DNA of 64,000 nt, taken from CAILHX01 sp046155285 (GTDB taxonomy: Bacteria > Pseudomonadota > Gammaproteobacteria > Burkholderiales > Methylophilaceae). Positions 58,943 through 64,000 of this stretch are shown here, piece by piece. Position 1 is the first letter of the stretch. Each line of letters starts with the position of its first letter. The translations under genes and the position numbers were made by a program. The stretch lies in the NCBI GenBank assembly GCA_046155285.1, contig JBJXEA010000027.1:1-64000 (forward strand), given 5' to 3'. Under the pieces are notes generated by a model, which was not told where the DNA came from, did no database searches, and saw only the letters and a program-made list of their open reading frames with translations.

Positions 58943-59515
58943 ATGAGCATAGAACTGATTGTGGGACTGGGCAACCCGGGGGCTGAGTACGAGGCCACCC
59001 GCCACAACGCTGGCTTTTGGTGGCTAGAGTCTGTCGCCCGCGCCAACGGGGTGCAGTTGACGCAAGAAAGCAAATTCTTTGGCCGCGTGGCTCGCCTAAA
59101 ATCGCCGGAAGCCTGGCTACTTACCCCCACCACCTTTATGAACGCCAGCGGCCAAGCAGTAGGCGCAATGGCGCGGTTTTATCGCATCGCACCAGAAAAC
59201 ATCTTGATCGTCCATGATGAACTTGACTTAGATGTGGGAGTCACCAAACTGAAAAAAGGGGGTGGACATGGCGGCCACAATGGCTTGAAAGACATCGCCG
59301 CGCATCTGGGCAGCAAAGATTTCTGGCGCTTGCGCTTAGGCATAGGCCACCCTGGCAAGGCAGAAGAAGTCATCAACTTTGTACTGCACAAACCTTCGCG
59401 CGATGAATCCAATATGATTGAATCGGCCATAGTCCGCAGTACGGGCGTGCTGCCCCTGCTGCTGACGGGCGAGTTTGAAGCGGCTATGCTCAAGCTGCAT
59501 ACCAAGGTAGAATAA
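58943..59515 (+). CDS. pth: Peptidyl-tRNA hydrolase
   Basis: A 190-residue enzyme that frees tRNA from dropped-off peptidyl-tRNA. The catalytic His is in ATRHNAGFWWLE; Asn in GLGNPG and FMNASGQAV; HDELDLDVG holds the catalytic Asp; KKGGGHGGHNGLKD is the tRNA-binding loop. It has a GAGG ribosome site and lies after the rplY terminator. Confidence 0.96.
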   Translation: MSIELIVGLGNPGAEYEATRHNAGFWWLESVARANGVQLTQESKFFGRVARLKSPEAWLLTPTTFMNASGQAVGAMARFYRIAPENILIVHDELDLDVGVTKLKKGGGHGGHNGLKDIAAHLGSKDFWRLRLGIGHPGKAEEVINFVLHKPSRDESNMIESAIVRSTGVLPLLLTGEFEAAMLKLHTKVE

Positions 59516-59547
59516 ACCTAACTTTTAACTTTTATCAGGATACCACC

Positions 59548-60027
59548 ATGAGCGACGAATACCACGGCCTTACTCTTGCAGAAAAACTCCCTATTGTTAT
59601 CGTCATCATCGCTACACTAGCCGCGCTGTATCACCTAGCCTTCGTGGCAGGACCGATAGAGCATAAGCCCGCAGCCAACGATGAAGCATCGGTCGTCGCT
59701 CGCATCAAACCCGTGGCCGATGTGGTGATTGCCGCAGCACCAGCCGCTGCCGGAGTGGCGCTCAGCGGCGAACAAATCGTCACTCAAAGCTGTAGCGCTT
59801 GTCATGGCACTGGTGCGCTGGGTTCGCCTAAACTGGGCGATGCGGCGGCATGGGCACCACGCATCGCCCAGGGTTATGAAACGCTGGTCAAACACGCAAT
59901 CGCTGGCATCCGCTCCATGCCAGCGCGTGGCGGCAATGCGGCTTTGAGCGATGGCGAAGTGGCCGATGCGGTGGCGTTTATGGCCAACAAAGCTGGCGCG
60001 AATTTCAAAGCTCCCGCGGCCAAGTAA
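59548..60027 (+). CDS. Cytochrome c5-like membrane-anchored cytochrome
   Basis: A 159-residue protein with an uncleaved N-terminal anchor (about 14-34), a flexible Ala-rich linker and a C-terminal monohaem domain with CSACHG (ligand His) and a Met ligand in GIRSMPARGG. This is cytochrome c5, an electron carrier near oxidases. It stands after pth and before apaH; AGGA ribosome site. Confidence 0.88.
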   Translation: MSDEYHGLTLAEKLPIVIVIIATLAALYHLAFVAGPIEHKPAANDEASVVARIKPVADVVIAAAPAAAGVALSGEQIVTQSCSACHGTGALGSPKLGDAAAWAPRIAQGYETLVKHAIAGIRSMPARGGNAALSDGEVADAVAFMANKAGANFKAPAAK

Positions 60028-60051
60028 GTCAAGCACCCCCTGAAACCCTGC

Positions 60052-60888
60052 ATGAGCACCTACGCCATTGGTGACGTGCAGGGCTGCTTCACCTCCTTCC
60101 TCAACCTGCTAGACCACATTGCCTTCAACCCGCAGCAAGACCGCCTGTGGTTGGTGGGCGACCTGATCAATCGCGGCCCAGATTCGCTCAACATGTTGCG
60201 CTGGGTGAAAGCGCATCAAGATTCTGTCGTCACCGTACTCGGCAACCACGATCTGCACGCCATCGCGGTGCATGAAGGCTTTGTTGCAAAACATCGTTTC
60301 GATACTTTGGATGAGTTGCTGGCAGCGCCCGATTGCGATGCGTTGTTTGATTGGTTGAGAAACCAGAGACTGGCTTACGCCCAAGACCATTACTTGATGA
60401 TTCACGCCGGTGTATTGCCGCAATGGGATGCCGCACAAACATTGGCCTTGGCGGGCGAGGTGGAGGCCACTTTGCGTAGCCCCAACTACCGCAATTTTTT
60501 AGCCGCGATGTACGGCAATCAACCCGATATTTGGCGCGACAATTTGCAAGGCATGGACAGGCTACGCGTCATCACCAATGCCCTGACGCGACTAAGAATT
60601 TGTACCCCGCAAGGCAAGATGGAATTCAAGTTCAAGGGTGAAGTGCAAGACATTCCGGCTGGCTACACGCCTTGGTTTGAGGTAGAAAATCGTAGAAGCC
60701 AAGACAGCCACATCATCTTCGGCCATTGGTCGGCTTTGGGTTTGGTTTTGCGGGATAATCTGGCGGCGTTGGATACGGGCTGCCTATGGGGGAATACGCT
60801 TACGGCTCTGCACCTAGATCGCCAGCAAGCTGACCACCAGGCGCTACAAGTGCCGCGCGCACCGGAAGACGCAATAACTCTGCAATAG
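60052..60888 (+). CDS. apaH: Diadenosine tetraphosphatase (symmetrical)
   Basis: A 278-residue metallophosphatase that splits Ap4A to two ADP. Motifs MSTYAIGDVQGC, LWLVGDLINRGPDSLNML, VTVLGNHDLHAIAV and IFGHWSALG hold the metal ligands. Its last 89 bases lie over the 3' end of the convergent acyltransferase gene. The length is normal, so the overlap comes from the other gene. Confidence 0.96.
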   Translation: MSTYAIGDVQGCFTSFLNLLDHIAFNPQQDRLWLVGDLINRGPDSLNMLRWVKAHQDSVVTVLGNHDLHAIAVHEGFVAKHRFDTLDELLAAPDCDALFDWLRNQRLAYAQDHYLMIHAGVLPQWDAAQTLALAGEVEATLRSPNYRNFLAAMYGNQPDIWRDNLQGMDRLRVITNALTRLRICTPQGKMEFKFKGEVQDIPAGYTPWFEVENRRSQDSHIIFGHWSALGLVLRDNLAALDTGCLWGNTLTALHLDRQQADHQALQVPRAPEDAITLQ

Positions 60889-61618
60889 CGCTTTCAGCAC
60901 GGCGCACCAACACCCGTCTATCATTGCCTTGTGTGGAAATAGGCAACAAGAATACCAATTCGGCCACAATCTCTGGCTGCTTCACCATCGCCAACATGGA
61001 TTCCCAAAGCGTAATATCTCCCCAGTAGGCCACGCCTACATTTACGCCGCCATTCGGCAAGGGATATCGCAGTGCTATTGGTCGTAGCAGCACCTCAGCG
61101 TCCACCGCAGCCTGCAACAAGCTACTGCGAAACGGCACCATAAAACTGCCATCGGTAGTCGTGCCTTCAGGAAATACGCACAGCGAATCGCCATCCGCCA
61201 AGGCCTGCAATGCTGCGCCGGAAACCCGCAAAGTATCTTTGCGTTTAGCGCGTTCAATAAAAATCACCCCGCCCTTTTCCGATAACCAACCGATGAGCGG
61301 CCAGCTACGCACTTCAGACTTGGCCACAAAGCGCGGTGAAATCAGGGAGTTCACCAGCCATACATCCAGCCAAGAGATGTGATTAGACACAAACATGGCG
61401 GGTGACGTGCCAGCCAGCGGAACTGAACCAGATACATGCAACTTGACATTGAGGATATTGAGGATGGACTTTGACCAGCGCCGCACCAGCTTGTCACGAT
61501 GCTTAGCCCGCAGAAAAGGCAGCCACACGGTAGCCAACAGCATGCCCCACAGCAAGTGGACAAACAAACGCAGCAAGCGCCAGACTTGGACTGGTTTGGG
61601 ATTCAAAGCGACTGGCAA
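60800..61618 (-). CDS. PlsC-like lysophospholipid acyltransferase
   Basis: A 272-residue 1-acyl-sn-glycerol-3-phosphate acyltransferase-type protein. One N-terminal membrane helix (about 14-35), the catalytic motif VSNHISWLD (NHX4D), GGVIFIERAKRKDT and FPEGTTTDG. The C-terminal 30 residues (RRAESAIAELLRLPVRAALV, shown in part: SAIAELLRLPVRAAL) lie antisense to apaH and look like an added tail. It could make phosphatidic acid; the true acyl acceptor is not certain. It starts 0 bp from the SlyB-like stop. Confidence 0.86.
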   Translation of the reverse strand: MPVALNPKPVQVWRLLRLFVHLLWGMLLATVWLPFLRAKHRDKLVRRWSKSILNILNVKLHVSGSVPLAGTSPAMFVSNHISWLDVWLVNSLISPRFVAKSEVRSWPLIGWLSEKGGVIFIERAKRKDTLRVSGAALQALADGDSLCVFPEGTTTDGSFMVPFRSSLLQAAVDAEVLLRPIALRYPLPNGGVNVGVAYWGDITLWESMLAMVKQPEIVAELVFLLPISTQGNDRRVLVRRAESAIAELLRLPVRAALVAPGGQLAGDLGAEP

Positions 61619-62071
61619 TTAGTGCGTAACTCTTGTGGTGCCACCACTTTCCAGCAAGCGCACACGATCTCCAGCATGGAACTGCTCGTCAGCTTCTTGC
61701 ACGATGGCAATGAGGCTGCCGTTATCCAGTTTTACGGTGATTTCTAAACCATCTTTTTTGGTGAACTCTTCTTCCGCCATTTTGCCCGCCAATGCTCCCG
61801 CAACCACACCAATCACAGTAGCCAGATTTTTACCCTTGCCACCGCCTACTGCGTTACCAGCAACACCACCCACCACACCGCCCGCTACCGCGCCTATCGT
61901 GCCTTCTGTGCCTTCAATCTGCACTTGACGCACGCTTTCTACCACGCCGGCTTTAACCACTTGCGCCTGACGCACTTCATCGCGTTTATACACGCTGCCA
62001 GAGTTGCTGCTGGCGCAACCCGCTAGTGCCAATGCTACGGTCATCGCCACCCATAATTGTTTCAATTGCAT
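61619..62071 (-). CDS. Glycine-zipper outer-membrane lipoprotein (SlyB/Pcp-like)
   Basis: The start at 62071 has an AGGAGA ribosome site and a lipoprotein signal peptide ending LALAGC; 150 residues. After a short linker there is a Gly-zipper membrane region (GTIGAVAGGVVGGVAGNAVGGG, shown in part: VAGGVVGGVAGNAVGG), and a C-terminal beta domain (ITVKLDNGSLIAIVQEAD, AGDRVRLL). This is the SlyB/Pcp family, which stabilises the outer membrane. A longer frame upstream would run through the PfkB gene end and is rejected. Confidence 0.9.
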   Translation of the reverse strand: MQLKQLWVAMTVALALAGCASSNSGSVYKRDEVRQAQVVKAGVVESVRQVQIEGTEGTIGAVAGGVVGGVAGNAVGGGKGKNLATVIGVVAGALAGKMAEEEFTKKDGLEITVKLDNGSLIAIVQEADEQFHAGDRVRLLESGGTTRVTH

Positions 62072-62090
62072 GCTACTTTCTCCTAAAAAT

Positions 62091-63029
62091 TTACAGCGAA
62101 ATAGTTTCGCCAAATGCAGACTGGTACAGCGCCATAATCTGTTCACGGCTAGGCTGGTGGTTCTGCCCGCCGCGGCTGGCAATCTTGATAGAACCCATCA
62201 CGCCTGCCAAACGCCCACATTGCAACCAATCCCAACCATTAGACATGCCGTACAGCAAACCAGCACGATAAGCATCGCCGCAGCCAGTCGGGTCAACAAT
62301 AACTTCGGCTTTAACTACGGGGATTTCGATGCGTTTGCCACCCGTATAAATGTGCGAACCCTGCGATCCTAAAGTCACCACCAGCGCCTTTACCTTGGCC
62401 GCCAACTGCTCCAAGCTCAAGCCGGTCTTTTCCTGCATCAGCTGCGCCTCATAGTCATTCAACGCTAGATAGTCGGCTTGGTCTACAAATTGCAGCAATT
62501 CTTCGCCATTGAACATGGGCAAGCCTTGGCCGGGATCAAACATAAACGGGATCCCCGCCTCTTGGAATTCTTGTGCGTGTTGGAACATGCCGTCACGCCC
62601 ATCCGGCGCGATGATGCCCAAAGTCACGTCTTTGGCGCTGCTCACCTTGTTGTTGTGCGAAAAATTCATCGCCCCGGGGTGAAAAGCGGTGATCTGATTG
62701 TTGCCCTGATCGGTGGTGATAAAGGCCTGCGCGGTAAAGCTTCCATTGACATGGAATATATGATTGCTCAACAAACCGTTACGGCCAATCCAGTCGCCAT
62801 AGCTGCCAAAATCGTCGCCCACGGTGGCCATAATCAGCGGCTTGCCATCCAACAGATTGAGGTTATAGGCGATGTTGCCCGCAGTGCCGCCAAATTCGCG
62901 GCGCATATCCGGCACCAAAAACGCCACATTCAGAATGTGCAATTTGTCCGGCAAAATGTGATTCTTGAAGTGGTCAGGAAACGCCATAATGGTGTCGTAG
63001 GCGAGAGAGCCGCAGATGAGTGTGTTCAT
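62091..63029 (-). CDS. PfkB-family carbohydrate/nucleoside kinase
   Basis: A 312-residue PfkB kinase, probably adenosine kinase type. It has MNTLICGSLAYDTIMAFPDHF, the FGGTAGNIAYNLNLLDG substrate loop, ATVGDDFGSYG and the PfkB signature VDPTGCGDAYRAGLLYG with the catalytic Asp. In this bacterial group such proteins are annotated as adenosine kinase or sugar kinase; substrate not established. It lies 19 bp upstream of the SlyB-like gene, same strand. Confidence 0.86.
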   Translation of the reverse strand: MNTLICGSLAYDTIMAFPDHFKNHILPDKLHILNVAFLVPDMRREFGGTAGNIAYNLNLLDGKPLIMATVGDDFGSYGDWIGRNGLLSNHIFHVNGSFTAQAFITTDQGNNQITAFHPGAMNFSHNNKVSSAKDVTLGIIAPDGRDGMFQHAQEFQEAGIPFMFDPGQGLPMFNGEELLQFVDQADYLALNDYEAQLMQEKTGLSLEQLAAKVKALVVTLGSQGSHIYTGGKRIEIPVVKAEVIVDPTGCGDAYRAGLLYGMSNGWDWLQCGRLAGVMGSIKIASRGGQNHQPSREQIMALYQSAFGETISL

Positions 63030-63067
63030 AAATTGTCCATTAGTACGAAAAGTAGTGGGAGTATGCC

Positions 63068-64000
63068 TTAGCTAAGGGGAGTATTCAAATAGTCATCTAG
63101 CGGCTTGGTTCTGCGCCAGAACTTCCATAAATCACGACGCTTGATGCAGAAAACATGCACCTTATCCACTTCAGCCAGACATATCCTGAGATTACATATC
63201 CGCCGCGCTTCCAAAGCCTGTACCAAGGGCGCAAACCAGCGCTGCTCAAGAGTCTCCCAGCCATGTTGGGCATCCAGCACCATCAATGTGCATTCAGCGT
63301 TCATCTCCGTCCATGAGGCTGGCAAAGCCTGTGCGCTGACACCCGCCAAACCTGACAAAAACACATCATCGCTCAGCACCACGGTATAGGGCGAAATCAC
63401 TGTGCTCATCGCCCCGCCACCCCATAGCCATAGACTATTGGCCGTCAACTTCCCCGCTTGTTCTCGCGCCTCGTTCACCGGATGGGCATGCATCAACATC
63501 TGCATTTCATTCATGGCTCTGCGCCAAATCTTGGCATCATCCCCTTGCGGCATCAACTGGCTGACATCACGCCTACGCGCCTGCTCAAGCACGGTCGTGG
63601 TGATGGCAGGCGGCTCTTTGAAGCGCAGATACCAACGCTGCGGGTGTGGCACAAAAAAATCCAACTCAGTAAAGTGCCTAGTTAGGCTGGACTTCAACGC
63701 CTGCGCTTCGTCCATACTCAGATTGAGCGCATCTTCTGCCAGCACAAGGCTATCGCGGGTGACTTGCAGATTGACTGGGGTTGCACACAGCCAATAGGCA
63801 TCACTGGACTCCAAGCCATCGCTTTTGGCAGCAAACGGCGCAATGGGCAAATCCTGCTGCTGTTTCACGCCAAACGCGCGACACGCCCAAACATCAGCTC
63901 CTCCATTAAAAGTGACGCTTTTCGCCACTGCCAGCAGACGCTCCAACGCTGGCAAACGTGGCGCTGAGAGCGAAACGTGGCGTATTAAAATATCAAGCTG
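63068..64000 (-). CDS. Conserved betaproteobacterial protein, 5' end outside window (COG4255-like)
   Basis: The frame is open to the window edge; it reads QLDILIRHVSLSAPRLPALE upstream of an internal TTG, so the true start is just outside. The visible 311 residues contain YWLCATPVNLQVTRDSLVL, DLSMDEAQALKSSLTRHF-like NLSMDEAQALKSSL, HPQRWYLRFKEPP, LMPQGDDAKIWRRAMNEMQM, HPVNEAREQAGK and SLWLWGGGAM. These are features of a protein family of Betaproteobacteria sometimes named phosphoglycerate mutase without evidence. No catalytic motif is recognised. It lies 38 bp upstream of the PfkB gene. Confidence 0.75.
   Translation of the reverse strand, partial: QLDILIRHVSLSAPRLPALERLLAVAKSVTFNGGADVWACRAFGVKQQQDLPIAPFAAKSDGLESSDAYWLCATPVNLQVTRDSLVLAEDALNLSMDEAQALKSSLTRHFTELDFFVPHPQRWYLRFKEPPAITTTVLEQARRRDVSQLMPQGDDAKIWRRAMNEMQMLMHAHPVNEAREQAGKLTANSLWLWGGGAMSTVISPYTVVLSDDVFLSGLAGVSAQALPASWTEMNAECTLMVLDAQHGWETLEQRWFAPLVQALEARRICNLRICLAEVDKVHVFCIKRRDLWKFWRRTKPLDDYLNTPLS

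Overview
The window looks like a stretch of betaproteobacterial chromosome. Evidence is the conserved block lolB-ispE-tRNA-Gln-prs-rplY-pth, the order iscR-iscS-iscU-iscA-hscB-hscA-fdx, the surE-pcm-nlpD group, AcnB-type aconitase, the GldA/GldF/GldG-like ABC operon with a DUF4340 protein, and several c-type cytochromes. A member of the Nitrosomonadales (Gallionellaceae- or Methylophilaceae-like) is my best guess; that placement is inference, since no rRNA is present. Nearly all the sequence is coding, and most genes are housekeeping.

Layout. 1-3.5 kb: tail of a phosphate-binding-like periplasmic protein, an outer-membrane porin and an AT-rich sensor histidine kinase, which read as one sensing cassette. 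3.5-5.4 kb (minus): a Rap1a/Tai-like secreted protein, a radical SAM enzyme and a glutathione S-transferase. 5.5-10.4 kb (plus): nadC, the branched-chain amino acid operon ilvI-ilvH-ilvC, and psd. 10.4-12.5 kb: rppH, then a YVTN beta-propeller protein and an MxaD-like protein, both typical companions of PQQ alcohol dehydrogenases. 12.6-16.7 kb (minus): a compact cyclic-nucleotide operon made of a CHASE2 adenylate cyclase, an MBL-fold phosphodiesterase-like enzyme and a two-cNMP-domain/rhodanese fusion. 16.8-22.1 kb (plus): esterase, xseB-ispA-dxs (isoprenoid precursors), folE2 and a thioredoxin. 22.1-28.6 kb (minus): purB, wrbA, a HugZ-like protein, a DUF2069 protein, surE, pcm, nlpD and a GNAT protein whose end lies in a perfect 60-bp palindrome; rpoS is not in its usual place after nlpD. 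28.7-34.2 kb (plus): aminotransferase, acnB, an HNH-like gene and two small EF-hand proteins. 34.2-37.3 kb (minus): ankyrin protein, dihaem cytochrome c4 and a PQQ dehydrogenase, a periplasmic oxidation module. 37.5-45 kb (minus): the complete Isc iron-sulfur operon with a second cysteine desulfurase, an IscR-type operator/promoter, and cysE upstream. 45-49.6 kb: msrB, an AT-rich coiled-coil/TPR gene, trmJ, suhB, a 58-residue antitoxin-like ORF, a repeat region and mutM. 49.6-53.6 kb (minus): the gliding-type ABC transporter operon. 53.8-60.9 kb (plus): TPR protein, lolB, ispE, tRNA-Gln, prs, rplY, pth, cytochrome c5 and apaH. 60.8-64 kb (minus): PlsC-like acyltransferase, SlyB-like lipoprotein, PfkB kinase and a protein running off the window.

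The intergenic spaces are rich in small palindromic repeats: REP-like ATTCC(G)GC hairpins, a longer dispersed element present twice in opposite orientation with a compensatory base-pair change, and hairpins at most spacers of the isc operon. I saw no CRISPR array, prophage, transposase or rRNA. The most system-like accessory finding is the cyclase/phosphodiesterase/receptor-rhodanese operon at 12.6-16.7 kb; next are the PQQ dehydrogenase module and the repeat families.
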